Positions 26,511-36,240 of a stretch of DNA of 51,856 nt are shown here, one piece after another (the stretch's first letter is position 1; the number at the start of each line of letters is the position of its first letter). The DNA is from Sulfuritalea sp. (GTDB taxonomy: Bacteria; Pseudomonadota; Gammaproteobacteria; Burkholderiales; Methylophilaceae). The notes beneath the pieces were generated by a model that was not told the DNA's origin, ran no database searches, and saw only the letters and a list, made by a program, of their open reading frames with translations. The DNA is taken from contig JAIPCR010000004.1 in the NCBI GenBank assembly GCA_021738125.1, forward strand, positions 1-51,856, given 5' to 3'. The position numbers were made by a program, and so were the translations under genes.

Positions 26511-27056
26511 TTATTTTTTTGCGTCGGTTAAAGCTAACTCAGTTACTTCAACAAGATTTCTTAGAAAGCGAATTATTTTTTCTAAGTCATCCTTAGTAAC
26601 TGGATGTGCCGTTGAAGGCCCAGTAGTTATTGGTCTTGATCGGTGAACAACATCGCCACGCAATTTCATATAGTGATTGAGTCTATCTCTAACCAACTTA
26701 GCATCATAGTTGTTCCATAACCATTTATCAGATAAATCTACGCCAGCATAGTCAATAAATAACTGAGTTGTTTTGTCATAGGTTGGGTTATGAAGCCGTT
26801 TTATTTCTTCATCTAACTTTGATTGGACGAAGGTAGCAATTGAACTATCAGTTAAGCCACGCAATCTTTCTGCAACTGATTCCATTATTCGGTCTTCGAC
26901 ATATGTTTCCCATGCAGTCATCGCCATAATTAAGCCTGCACGTTTAAGAACCTCTATTTCAGGTGGAGGTGGTTTTGTATTAAGTTGGTTAAAATGTTGC
27001 AGCAAATTCTCTGCATCAAGTATAGATTGGGTAAAAACATCGCTTGAAATTGACAT
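26511..27056 (-). CDS. Solitary HEPN-domain protein (RiboL-PSP-HEPN-like)
   Basis: A 181-residue all-helical protein. WETYVEDRIMES near residue 49, WLWNNYDAKLVRDRLNHYM near 113 and LRGDVVHRS near 132 match the HEPN pattern, with Arg133 and His138 forming the Rx4H motif used by HEPN ribonucleases. RiboL-PSP-HEPN proteins are thought to cut RNA in stress or phage defence, but this is a family-level inference. No adjacent MNT nucleotidyltransferase or other antitoxin-like gene is visible; the 171 bases upstream hold no gene. It lies between the conserved tol-pal end and an RND pump in an otherwise core region, suggesting insertion. Confidence 0.7.
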   Translation of the reverse strand: MSISSDVFTQSILDAENLLQHFNQLNTKPPPPEIEVLKRAGLIMAMTAWETYVEDRIMESVAERLRGLTDSSIATFVQSKLDEEIKRLHNPTYDKTTQLFIDYAGVDLSDKWLWNNYDAKLVRDRLNHYMKLRGDVVHRSRPITTGPSTAHPVTKDDLEKIIRFLRNLVEVTELALTDAKK

Positions 27057-27227
27057 AGTAAGAGTTCAACAAAGATATTTATATTTAAAGATGCTACCAG
27101 ATAATTTACGCTTTCAGTTATGGCTAAATTAAAGTTAATCTTGGTATATGAATGACTGCTTTGGGTCGGAAGCGCTGAAACCCAGCGTCTGCTTTAGCGA
27201 TAGATTATTGAATAGTCGATTTAAACT

Positions 27228-30200
27228 TTACTTGGCGTAATATTTAGCGACCTTACCCATAAGTAATGAGTAGGCCGCAGGCACCACCACTAATGTGAGC
27301 AAGGTGGAAGAAATCATGCCGCCGATAATCGCAACTGATAGTGGCTTGTTGGTTTCAGAGCCTGCGCCTAAGCCGAGAGCTGCTGGCAATAGCGCTAAAA
27401 TAATGGTGAGCGAAGTCATTAACACAGGTCGTAATCTCACTGGGCAGGCTTCTCTAAGTGCATCGTTTATGTCGGCACCTTTTTCTACCAGTTGATTGGT
27501 TAAATCGACCAGTAAAATAGAGTTCTTTGCGACTAAGCCTATGAGAAGCACTAAGCCTATCATTGAATAAATATTGAGGGTATCGCCTGTAATTAGCAGA
27601 GCAATGAGCCCACCAATAATAGCTAGCGGTTGAGCAAGCATGATGATGAATGGTTGAATAAATGAATTAAACTGACTTGCTAATACCATGTAGAGCAATA
27701 TAAAGGCGAGTGAAAAGACAAACTGCATATTTTTCATGGTTTTGCCGAACTCTTCGGCTTGACCTGTAAATTTTAGTTTGTAATCGGCCGGCACCAATTT
27801 AGCGGCGCTGGCTTTCACTAAATCGACAGCCTCACCCAGTGGCACATTCGGGTTAGCATAGAAGTTAACGGCATATTGCAAGTCGTACCGACCAATAACG
27901 GCGGCGCCTAATTCTTTTTTGAAGCTAGCAACAGCATCTAACCTTACTAAATCACCACTGCTGCTACGTAGATAAATTTTGCTTAAATCAGATGTATTTT
28001 TAAGCTCACCTTCGCTCGCTTTTAGACGAATGTCATAGCGCTGGCCATCACCATTGGCTTCATTGTATTTCGCGACATTAATGCCACCTGCATACAGAGA
28101 AACAGCCTTAGCAATGTCGTTTGCGCTTAAACCCAATGTTGCAGCTCTTGCGCGGTCTATGTCCATAGTCAATTGAGGCAAATCTAATTGCACGTCTAAG
28201 TCGACTTTGCCGATGTCGCCATTGCTGCTGAGTGATTGTTGCAAAACTTGAGAAATACGCCCGATTTCTTGTAAGTTTGCACCTGTAATATTGAATTGCA
28301 GTTTTTCAGAACGCTGGCCGCGTACGATTGAGGTAGGAGAAGGTATTGCCCGTACCCCAGGGATGATATTCAGTTCTTTTTTTAATTCTTTAATCAGTGC
28401 TTGCTGGCTTTTGGCACGTTGCTCTTTTGGTTTTAATCGTATGTTAACGTTACCTTGATTGACTTGCCCGCGAGAACCAGAGCCTATGGTGGCAAAATAG
28501 CTAGCGACTTCATTATGATGTTTGGCAATGGTTGCTTCTACTAGCTTTAGGCGTGAGTTTGTATATTCTAAGCTAGAACCTAAGGGCGTTTTGACACTAA
28601 TGCTAAAGCTACCTTCATCTGTTTCTGGTACAAAATCTTTTTCTACATATTTAAGTGAGTAGTAACCCGAAAGCGCAACAAATACCAAGGTAAATAACAA
28701 TACTAAACTACGATGATTAAGTGCGACATTTAATAACTTTTTGTAGGCATTCTCAAGGCTATTTAGCATTCGGCCAACGGCCATGTAAACAGCATTTTCA
28801 TTAGGGACAACGTTGAGATAGCGAGAGCACAGCATGGGCGTGAGTGTGAGTGATACGAATAGTGAGACTAGTACACCAAAGGTCACGACTATGGCAAAAG
28901 ATTTAAAAAACATACCGAGTATGCCGTCCATAAAAATCACGGGTGCAAATATACAGACCAGCGAAGCTGAAGAGGCTAACACGGCAAATACCACTTCATT
29001 ACTACCCAAAATGGTTGCTTTGGTGCGGAAAGCGGCAACGGCTAGTGGGTTTTTTAAATCAGCGGCACTTAATACCATCCCTGTTTCGCCTGACATGTGA
29101 CGTAATATACTTTCTCTCACCACAATGGCATCATCGACCACCACCCCTATCAGCAACAGCAAAGCAAGTAAGGTCATGCTGTTAAATGTGTAGCCTGCAA
29201 AATACATGACGGCAATTGCGCCTAGTAATGAGACTGGTATTTCTAAACATATCATAAGGGTAGAGCTAAATGAGCGCATGAAGATTAATACGATGAGTGC
29301 GGCAAATAAAGTACCTTCTACTAGATGTTCTTTAAGAGAGGCGACTAACTGGTGAATAAAAATACCGTCATTCGTTGAAATTTCTAGCGTTAAGCCAGGT
29401 GGCAAGTTAGGGCGAATTTCTGTTTCCAGCTTGTGCTCTACTGCATTAATAATATCAACAGTATTGGCGTTGGCAATTTTTACCATGCCAATGCCGACTG
29501 TTGGTTTGCCATTGTAGCGAGCTACTTGGCGGTTATCAGTAATGCCGTCTTCTATGGTAGCAATATCTTTTAAGCGGATTGAAGCGCCTTCTCTTGTTGA
29601 TATCACTAATTCAGCAAGCGCTTGAGTTTTATGAAACTCAAGATCGAGTTTAATCATTTGTTCAGCTTGGCTACTGACTAAAAAACCACCAGGTAGTTGT
29701 ACATGTTCACGATCAAATGCTGAAATTAAATCGTTGGCTGTCAGTTTGTAGGCAGCCATACGTTCAGTTGAAATGTTGACTCTAATGACGCGATCACGGC
29801 GCCCACCTAATGTGACTTCACCTACGCCACTGATGGTCTCAAATTTCTTTTTTAGAATGTTGTTGGCATATAAATTTAACTGCTGTATGGTGCGATCGCC
29901 ACTTAATGCTAGCCAGATGACAGGCGATGCATTTGTATCTACTTTCTGTATGGTTGGTGCATCAGTGCCAGCAGGTAAGCGTTTTAATATTTGGCTGACT
30001 TTGCCTTGTACTTCGTTGTAGGCCACATCAATGTCTTTGCTTAGCGCAAACGTAATGCTGATGCTAGAAACGCCAGGTGAAGAGGCCGACTGAATGTGTT
30101 CAATACCAGGCGTGGTATTTACTGCCGATTCAATAATGCTAGTAATGCTAGTATCGACCACATCAGGGTCTGCCCCGCGCAAAGTGGTATTGACCATAAT

Positions 30201-30332
30201 GATAGGGAAGTCGATAGAGGGCATGCGGTCGACGCCAATTTTTTCATAGGCAATAATACCGAATAATACAATTACCGCTGATAGCATCCACGCAAGAACG
30301 TGGCGCTTGATAGAGAGTTCAGGCAAAGTCAT
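27228..30332 (-). CDS. RND efflux permease, HAE1/AcrB type
   Basis: An inner-membrane drug/proton antiporter of 1034 residues, the usual AcrB length. The N-terminus (ELSIKRHVLAWMLSAVIVLFG), two large periplasmic loops, and twelve transmembrane segments are visible. LLIGVVVDDAIVVRESIL holds Asp400-Asp401, the proton-relay pair of the fourth membrane helix; GLVLLIGLVAKNSILLVD gives the tenth-helix Lys. The closest general type is hydrophobic/amphiphilic exporters; substrates are not evident. It begins 2 bases after the adaptor gene. No outer-membrane channel gene is in the window, so it must use one encoded elsewhere. Confidence 0.95.
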   Translation of the reverse strand: MTLPELSIKRHVLAWMLSAVIVLFGIIAYEKIGVDRMPSIDFPIIMVNTTLRGADPDVVDTSITSIIESAVNTTPGIEHIQSASSPGVSSISITFALSKDIDVAYNEVQGKVSQILKRLPAGTDAPTIQKVDTNASPVIWLALSGDRTIQQLNLYANNILKKKFETISGVGEVTLGGRRDRVIRVNISTERMAAYKLTANDLISAFDREHVQLPGGFLVSSQAEQMIKLDLEFHKTQALAELVISTREGASIRLKDIATIEDGITDNRQVARYNGKPTVGIGMVKIANANTVDIINAVEHKLETEIRPNLPPGLTLEISTNDGIFIHQLVASLKEHLVEGTLFAALIVLIFMRSFSSTLMICLEIPVSLLGAIAVMYFAGYTFNSMTLLALLLLIGVVVDDAIVVRESILRHMSGETGMVLSAADLKNPLAVAAFRTKATILGSNEVVFAVLASSASLVCIFAPVIFMDGILGMFFKSFAIVVTFGVLVSLFVSLTLTPMLCSRYLNVVPNENAVYMAVGRMLNSLENAYKKLLNVALNHRSLVLLFTLVFVALSGYYSLKYVEKDFVPETDEGSFSISVKTPLGSSLEYTNSRLKLVEATIAKHHNEVASYFATIGSGSRGQVNQGNVNIRLKPKEQRAKSQQALIKELKKELNIIPGVRAIPSPTSIVRGQRSEKLQFNITGANLQEIGRISQVLQQSLSSNGDIGKVDLDVQLDLPQLTMDIDRARAATLGLSANDIAKAVSLYAGGINVAKYNEANGDGQRYDIRLKASEGELKNTSDLSKIYLRSSSGDLVRLDAVASFKKELGAAVIGRYDLQYAVNFYANPNVPLGEAVDLVKASAAKLVPADYKLKFTGQAEEFGKTMKNMQFVFSLAFILLYMVLASQFNSFIQPFIIMLAQPLAIIGGLIALLITGDTLNIYSMIGLVLLIGLVAKNSILLVDLTNQLVEKGADINDALREACPVRLRPVLMTSLTIILALLPAALGLGAGSETNKPLSVAIIGGMISSTLLTLVVVPAAYSLLMGKVAKYYAK

Positions 30333-30334
30333 GT

Positions 30335-31459
30335 TTAGTTTTTAACTTTTTTAGTATGTGCTTGGGTAGGGTTTACACTTAATTTAACCAGCGCTTTGTC
30401 CGTTAAAAAACCAGCACCATCAACGACGATGGTATCGTTTTCAGTCACGCCATCTATGATTTCAACTAAGCCATTTTGGTGCACCCCAGTTTTGACAATC
30501 GCTTGATAGGCTTTGTTACCTCGCATGATATACACTACATCGCCTGCTGGACGTAGTACTAGGCTTTGTTCGGGTACCATCATTGCTGCGGTTTGAGTAC
30601 CCAATACCACTGTGCCTGTGACGCTTGCACCGGCTTGCCAGCCAGGGGCATCAACGATATCTGCAATTACATCTACGGTACGACTGCCCTCAGTAATCAT
30701 TGGTTTTAATTCATGAATCACCGCTTCAATAGTTCTATCGCTAATCGGCGTGTTGAGGCGAACTTTTAAGCCTGGCTTGAGTTTTGCGCCAATATGTTCT
30801 GGGAAAGGCAAGTGCGCACGTAGCCGTTGTGAAGAAACAATTTGCACGATGGGATCTCCGATGCGGACAAACTCACCATCATCCACTATTTTCTTTTCTA
30901 CCTTGCCGCTAGAGGGTGCATACACGGCAGTTTTACTGCTACTGTGCATAATGCTTGCTACTCGGGCTTTTGCGCCTGCCAATTGTTCTTTTAAGGCTAG
31001 TTGCTGGGCAGTGTCGTTATCTGCGGCATTTTGCGAAATAAATTTTTTGCTGACCAAAGCTAAATTGCGTTCAACAGTTTTAGCTTGATTGTTTAGTAAC
31101 GCTTCTATGCGAGCAACTTCGGCCTGAGCTTCATTACGCTGCATACTAAAATCGGTGGCATCTAATGTAGCGATTAATTGCCCTTGCTTTATTGTTTGCC
31201 CTGTACTGACATGAATTTTAACGATGCGCGCCGCCACTTCGGCTGATACCGTTGGATTGGTGAGCCCTTCAAGTGAACCTACGGATTCTTCAGTGATTTC
31301 AATGGGTTGATTTTTTATTGTTGTGACGGTAACAAGTGTTGGCTTTTGGGTGTTTTTCTCACCATCTTTTTTAGCTTTACCTGCATTTTCAGAGCCACAG
31401 CCTAGCAGCATAATAGACAATAATGAGATTAAAAGAATCGAGTTTTTTTGTGGCATCAT
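30335..31459 (-). CDS. RND efflux periplasmic adaptor (membrane-fusion) lipoprotein
   Basis: A 374-residue adaptor. The signal sequence ends in LLGC (Cys near residue 21), so it should be lipidated and anchored. Next come a barrel-sandwich lipoyl half (VSAEVAARIVKIHVSTGQTIKQGQLIATLD), a helical hairpin (QRNEAQAEVARIEALLNNQ), the second lipoyl half (AVYAPSSGKVEKKIVDDGEFVRIGDPIV) and beta-barrel domains. It joins the permease to a TolC-like channel. The permease follows 2 bases later; ampD lies upstream 18 bases before its start on the same strand. Confidence 0.93.
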   Translation of the reverse strand: MMPQKNSILLISLLSIMLLGCGSENAGKAKKDGEKNTQKPTLVTVTTIKNQPIEITEESVGSLEGLTNPTVSAEVAARIVKIHVSTGQTIKQGQLIATLDATDFSMQRNEAQAEVARIEALLNNQAKTVERNLALVSKKFISQNAADNDTAQQLALKEQLAGAKARVASIMHSSSKTAVYAPSSGKVEKKIVDDGEFVRIGDPIVQIVSSQRLRAHLPFPEHIGAKLKPGLKVRLNTPISDRTIEAVIHELKPMITEGSRTVDVIADIVDAPGWQAGASVTGTVVLGTQTAAMMVPEQSLVLRPAGDVVYIMRGNKAYQAIVKTGVHQNGLVEIIDGVTENDTIVVDGAGFLTDKALVKLSVNPTQAHTKKVKN

Positions 31460-31477
31460 ATTTTATAACTTTCTCTA

Positions 31478-32017
31478 TCAATGACTAGTGATTATACGCT
31501 GCCAATCGAAGTAGGGGCCTGGGTCAGTTTTGCGGTTAGGTGCAATGTCCGAATGTCCTACTATAGCTTGTATAGAATAGGTGTTGGTGAGTGAGGCAAT
31601 CAAACTTTGGAGCGTTTGATACTGTGCTGATTCAAATAATTCAAAATCAGAACCTTCTAACTCTATTCCGACTGAAAAATCATTACAACGTTCCCTCCCA
31701 TGCCAATTCGACACGCCAGCATGCCAAGCACGCTTTAGGCATGATACAAATTGTATGAGTTTGCCGTCACGCCGAATTAGAAAATGTGCAGATACTTTTT
31801 GATTATGTATTTCTGCGTAATATGGGTGGACTTCAGGGTTGAGTTGATTGGTAAATAATTCAATAATGCCGTCACCGCCATATTGGTTGGGGGGTAAGCT
31901 AATGTTGTGAATAACAATTAAACTCACTTCATTCTTAGGTCGCGCGTCGAAATTAGGTGAGGCAATAAATAATACGTTTATTGCAAGACCATTTTCATCA
32001 ATAGCATAAGCATTCAT
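31478..32017 (-). CDS. ampD: 1,6-anhydro-N-acetylmuramyl-L-alanine amidase AmpD
   Basis: A cytoplasmic zinc amidase that splits anhydro-muropeptides during cell-wall recycling. From the ATG at 32017 it has 179 residues, matching E. coli AmpD (183). VIHNISLPP holds zinc ligand His37, VSAHFLIRRDG and RAWHAGVSNWHGRERCNDFSVGIELEG are diagnostic, and GHSDIAPNRKTDPGP holds His155 and Asp165. The frame is open up to an ATG at 32104, which would add 29 mostly hydrophobic residues; homology favours 32017, though no good ribosome binding site is seen at either start. Confidence 0.92.
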   Translation of the reverse strand: MNAYAIDENGLAINVLFIASPNFDARPKNEVSLIVIHNISLPPNQYGGDGIIELFTNQLNPEVHPYYAEIHNQKVSAHFLIRRDGKLIQFVSCLKRAWHAGVSNWHGRERCNDFSVGIELEGSDFELFESAQYQTLQSLIASLTNTYSIQAIVGHSDIAPNRKTDPGPYFDWQRIITSH

Positions 32018-32141
32018 AGAGGTAGATTTTATTCGAAAAATTATTTTTTCGAGAACTATTAATAATAGATTGAAGTATATATTGCTGTAATCCGATAAAA
32101 TCATGTCTTACTAAATTTAAATAACGCCAAGGAATTCCAAG

Positions 32142-33143
32142 ATGGTATTTTTCCAATTATTTTTGATGCTGATCGTAATTTTAATTGCAGCAGAAGTGTT
32201 TACTAATGCGCTGGAACATTTAGGAGAGAAACTTGGTATTTCTGAAGGGGTTACAGGTTCGTTATTTGCTGCGGTAGGAACGGCTTTACCAGAGACGATG
32301 GTGCCCTTGCTTGCGTTGTTGGCGGGAACTCAAAATGTAGCCACCAACGAAGAAATTGGCGTAGGTTCAATTCTAGGTGCGCCCTTAATGTTGGCGACAT
32401 TATCAATTTCGCTGATGGCTATTTCTGTTTGGAAACGTCGTGGCACTCACGGCCATTTAAGACCAGAGCGTAGTGGTTTAACGCGTGATTTAAATTTCTT
32501 CATTATTGCATTTAGCTTTGCTGCTGTTGCAATGTATGTACCACATACATTGTCCATTGTGCGTTATGCCATTGGGGCTTGTATGGTAATGATTTATTTT
32601 ATTTACGTGATGATGACGCTCAATGCTTCAAAAGCCCTGGTAGCAGATGGACATGCCACAGAGGCAGGTAGTGACATGTTTTTATGTAGATTAGGTTTGC
32701 CAAACAATACTATCGTGATTGTTGTGCAACTTGTTCTAGGTGTTCTTTTGCTTATTGCAGGTGCAAAAGGGTTTATTAATGGTGTTGAGATGGCTGCAGA
32801 AATGATAGGTATTTCAGCCTTGTTGCTATCTTTATTAATTATACCTATCGCTACTGAGTTGCCTGAAAAAGTAAATAGTATTTTATGGATACGTAAAGGC
32901 AAAGATACTCTAGCATTCGGTAATATTACCGGTGCGATGGTTTTTCAAGGCACGTTGTTGCCAGCAATTGGTATTATGCTAACGCCATGGCAACCACGTA
33001 TTGAAGTGGTATTAGGCATTGCTATGACATTAATAGCCGCAATTTGGCTGCGTTACTTGGTTGGTAAAGGTGGCATTAAAGTGTGGCACTTGCTGGTGAA
33101 TGGTGTGATGTATATTACTTATTTGGTGCTGGCATTAAGTTAA
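32142..33143 (+). CDS. Sodium/calcium exchanger family (CaCA) membrane protein
   Basis: A 333-residue inner-membrane protein of about ten hydrophobic segments with the two inverted alpha repeats of the CaCA family: GSLFAAVGTALPETMVPLLA near residue 40 and LLIIPIATELPEKVNSILW near 230, each with the conserved Glu. GNITGAMVFQGTLLPAIG follows the second repeat. The ion could be Ca2+ or another cation exchanged for Na+ or H+. AAGGA lies 9 bases upstream of the ATG. It is divergent from ampD and convergent with pilR; no terminator is evident in the 37-base gap. Confidence 0.88.
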   Translation: MVFFQLFLMLIVILIAAEVFTNALEHLGEKLGISEGVTGSLFAAVGTALPETMVPLLALLAGTQNVATNEEIGVGSILGAPLMLATLSISLMAISVWKRRGTHGHLRPERSGLTRDLNFFIIAFSFAAVAMYVPHTLSIVRYAIGACMVMIYFIYVMMTLNASKALVADGHATEAGSDMFLCRLGLPNNTIVIVVQLVLGVLLLIAGAKGFINGVEMAAEMIGISALLLSLLIIPIATELPEKVNSILWIRKGKDTLAFGNITGAMVFQGTLLPAIGIMLTPWQPRIEVVLGIAMTLIAAIWLRYLVGKGGIKVWHLLVNGVMYITYLVLALS

Positions 33144-33180
33144 ATATTAATGTCTCACTTGGTATTTGATTGTATTGACT

Positions 33181-34590
33181 TTAGCTCAAGTCATTTGCAA
33201 TGCGGGCATCTAAGTCGGCATCACCATCTTTCACTAGGTTCAATTTAGTCAATCGATAACGTAGCGTTCGGAAGCTGACACCTAATAACTTTGCTGCAGC
33301 TGTTTTATTGTTATTGGTTTTATTTAAGGCACTAATAATGGCTGTTCTTTCAACATCCTCTAGATAATCCGATAAGTTAAGTGCTGTTGCTTGATCTGAA
33401 AATGTTGTCTTAAAGTCACGTTCTAGGCTTTGCGCGGTAGAGTATTTATTTTCATTACCTAAGTCATCAATCGTGATGGTCTTGCCATCACTCATTGCTA
33501 AAGCACGTTCCAGCATATTTTCCAACTCCCGTACATTTCCAGGAAATTGCAGTTTTGCTAGGTAAGCCAGCGCCTCATTGTCAATCTTTGGTATTTCTGT
33601 GTTGTGGCTGGCACATACTTTTATCAGCAACATATTGGCCAATAAAGGGATGTCTTCTTGACGTTCACGTAAGGCTGGAATTTTGAGTTGTATTACGTTA
33701 AGTCTGTAATATAAATCTTGCCTAAACAGTCCTGCATCCATCATTTCTGTTAAATTTTTATGGGTTGCGCTAATAATACGAACATCCACTGATTCTTCAG
33801 AAGTGCCACCTACCATACGCACTTTTTTTTCTTGAATGGCGCGTAATAACTTTACTTGCATAGGCAGTGGCAAATCTGCAACCTCATCCAAAAATAATGT
33901 ACCGCCACTAGCGGCTTGAAATAGTCCCTCTTTATCTTGGCTGGCACCTGTAAAAGAACCTTTTTTATAACCAAAAAATTCGCTTTCCATCAAGTTCTCA
34001 GGAATGGCGCCACAGTTAACGGCAACAAAAGCACCCTCAGCCCTTGAGCTGTTTTTGTGAATGAGTTTAGCAGCCAATTCTTTACCGCTACCAGACTCGC
34101 CACTGATATAAACAGGAGCTTGGCTACGCGCTAATTTGGTAATCATGCTTCGTACATAGCCCATAGACTCGGATTCGCCAAGCATTTCTATGGTGCTGGT
34201 CTTGCTTGAGTTGTTTTGGGTCGTGAGTTTAATGGCAAACTCGATGACAGGACGTAATTGTTTTAATGAAATCGGTTTGCTTAAGTAGTCAAACGCACCT
34301 GCTTTGAGTGCAGATACAGCATTGTCAGCACTCGCGTGTGCTGTAATCACAGCAACGGGTAACCCCGCATGAAATTCACTAATATAGTTAACTAAATCTA
34401 GACCAGAGCCATCTGGCATTTGCATATCAGTGAGGCATAGCGCATATTGGCGTTGTTTAAGTAATTGCTTAGCTTCTTGTAAGCCACTGGCGCTAAATGT
34501 ATCTATATCCATGCGTTCTAGCGTCATCACTAGTAATTCTCTAATGTCGGCTTCATCGTCGACTATTAAGCATGTTAGTTTTTGAGTCAT
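33181..34590 (-). CDS. pilR: Sigma-54-dependent response regulator PilR
   Basis: A 469-residue NtrC-type activator. The receiver domain has Asp55 as the phosphoacceptor (CLTDMQMPDGSG). The AAA+ domain has Walker A GESGSGKE, the sigma-54-contacting loop GSFTGA (GAFTGA variant) and GTLFLDEVADLP as Walker B. The C-terminal Fis-type HTH is NKTAAAKLLGVSFRTLRYRL. It is 30 bases after pilS on the same strand, with the PP0621-like gene before that, as in many betaproteobacteria. PilSR usually drives pilA (type IV pilin) transcription; no pilin gene is in the window, so that role is inferred. Confidence 0.9.
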   Translation of the reverse strand: MTQKLTCLIVDDEADIRELLVMTLERMDIDTFSASGLQEAKQLLKQRQYALCLTDMQMPDGSGLDLVNYISEFHAGLPVAVITAHASADNAVSALKAGAFDYLSKPISLKQLRPVIEFAIKLTTQNNSSKTSTIEMLGESESMGYVRSMITKLARSQAPVYISGESGSGKELAAKLIHKNSSRAEGAFVAVNCGAIPENLMESEFFGYKKGSFTGASQDKEGLFQAASGGTLFLDEVADLPLPMQVKLLRAIQEKKVRMVGGTSEESVDVRIISATHKNLTEMMDAGLFRQDLYYRLNVIQLKIPALRERQEDIPLLANMLLIKVCASHNTEIPKIDNEALAYLAKLQFPGNVRELENMLERALAMSDGKTITIDDLGNENKYSTAQSLERDFKTTFSDQATALNLSDYLEDVERTAIISALNKTNNNKTAAAKLLGVSFRTLRYRLTKLNLVKDGDADLDARIANDLS

Positions 34591-34620
34591 GCGCTATTAT
34601 GCCTTGGTTTAACTTAAGTA

Positions 34621-36240
34621 TTAACTGAACTTTTTAACATGAACTACAAAAGCGCTACCTTGAGTTAAAGGCTGATATTCTAGACTTGCACCATTAGCTT
34701 CGGCCAGCTCGCGTGATATATAAAGCCCTAAGCCATTCCCAGAGGTTTTAGTGGTAAAGAAGGGTTCAAATAATCTAGATCTATCTTTTTCGATGATGCC
34801 GTTGCCATCGTCTGTAATTTGAATACTTATGCCATTACCAGCAAGTGAACGGTAGTTTAAATTCAAGCTATTGCATTTTTGTTGTCCATGCTCCCAGCCG
34901 TTTTTACACAGATTCCATAAAATTTGCGTTAAGTGACTTTTATCAAAAGTGATGATTTGCTTCTTCAGTAATGGACCTAATTGAAAATGAGCAGTTGGTA
35001 TTTTTTCAACCGCACAAAATTGTGTGTAAAAATCTGTTAAAAATTCATTGAGTTCAATTTCCTCTAGGTCGGTACGATTACGTCGATTGAGCTTAAGAAC
35101 GTCTTGAATAATTTGGTCAATACGCTGAATATTATCTTCGATAATTTGCAAAATACGCGATGTAGGTGCTGAAAGGCGCTCCTCTTCTTGCAGTAATTGG
35201 TTGGCATGGCTAATTGCACTCAATGGGTTACGAATTTCATGTGCAATATTGGCAGTTAATCTCCCGAGAGCGGCTAGTTTGGCTTGTTGCGCTTTAGATT
35301 GTAATTGACTGACATCTTGAATAAAAACGACTGCACCCATATTCCGCAACTGATTCATCTCCATAAATCTCAGCTTTAATTCACGGCCACCTATTGAAAC
35401 GGTAGAATTATTGCTAGCATCTTCACCTTTTACCCAGTTGTGAAATGCTGTAGCTATTTCAGGTGCGTTGATTGCTAATTCAATATTATCGGTGTTATTT
35501 CTGGATAAGGTTAGCAGGGATTCAGCTTGCAAGTTATGGTGACGAATATTAAAGTTTTCATCCACAACAATGACCCCATCTTGCATTTCTTGTGTGATTA
35601 GTGCATTGATTTGCGATAGGTTCTCAATGTCTATGCCTCGTGCCGAAGCTAAGGCCTCACTTTGTTGCATACGTTTTGCTAAACTGTAGGCTAACCAAGC
35701 AGTTGCGAAGCAACTTAGACTTAACATGACTGATTGCGTATAAGACGCGGCCGATAAGTCCTCCAGCATAATTTGATAACTCTGTTCTAGTAGTAAACAT
35801 AGACTGGCTATTGCCGCATAAAATAAAGCTAAACGCCCATTGCTTACTACGCTTGCAGTAACAATGGAAATGATAAGTAAAAGACCTAAGCCACTTTGTA
35901 TTCCACCTGCAGCATGCATGAGAAACGTTATAAAAAATATATCAATGACAACTTGTAGCGGAAGTAAAAATGGATGAGATGCTGATTTAAGTGGATTAAT
36001 GAGTAGTGCAACGATACTAAATACAAAGTACGCGACTGATAAGTTGAAAAATAGTGGCGCAGTGTTTTTATCCCACCAAGTTTCAGTACTCATGAAGAGG
36101 TAAAGGCTGATAAAAATTAAACTTAATATAAAGCGAAAAATATTCAATACGTTAATCGCACGTGCTTGCAACGGAAGCTCCATGGCTTCTACCTGAGCCT
36201 GTTTGCTCGTGTCACTAAAATTTAAGTTTAAGAAACTCAT
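34621..36240 (-). CDS. pilS: Sensor histidine kinase PilS
   Basis: A 539-residue membrane kinase. Six hydrophobic segments lie between about residues 33 and 188; a PAS-like region follows (ITQEMQDGVIVVDENFNIRHHN); the H-box is NIAHEIRNPLSAISHANQLL with His334; the N-box is WNLCKNGWEHG and the G-boxes are TDDGNGI and GNGLGLYI. It phosphorylates PilR and in Pseudomonas senses pilin in the membrane. The ATG overlaps the stop of the PP0621-type gene by four bases. Confidence 0.9.
   Translation of the reverse strand: MSFLNLNFSDTSKQAQVEAMELPLQARAINVLNIFRFILSLIFISLYLFMSTETWWDKNTAPLFFNLSVAYFVFSIVALLINPLKSASHPFLLPLQVVIDIFFITFLMHAAGGIQSGLGLLLIISIVTASVVSNGRLALFYAAIASLCLLLEQSYQIMLEDLSAASYTQSVMLSLSCFATAWLAYSLAKRMQQSEALASARGIDIENLSQINALITQEMQDGVIVVDENFNIRHHNLQAESLLTLSRNNTDNIELAINAPEIATAFHNWVKGEDASNNSTVSIGGRELKLRFMEMNQLRNMGAVVFIQDVSQLQSKAQQAKLAALGRLTANIAHEIRNPLSAISHANQLLQEEERLSAPTSRILQIIEDNIQRIDQIIQDVLKLNRRNRTDLEEIELNEFLTDFYTQFCAVEKIPTAHFQLGPLLKKQIITFDKSHLTQILWNLCKNGWEHGQQKCNSLNLNYRSLAGNGISIQITDDGNGIIEKDRSRLFEPFFTTKTSGNGLGLYISRELAEANGASLEYQPLTQGSAFVVHVKKFS

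Noticed and set aside
26413..26646. A 77-residue plus-strand frame
   Set aside because: More than half lies antisense to the HEPN gene, and it has no ribosome binding site or recognisable domain.
27162..27187. Two mutually exclusive GC-rich hairpins (TGGGT/ACCCA and CGCTG/CAGCG) between the HEPN gene and the RND permease
   Set aside because: No T-tract on either strand and no coding support; could be a minor structured leader, but nothing supports a riboswitch or attenuator. The rest of the 171-base gap shows nothing recognisable.
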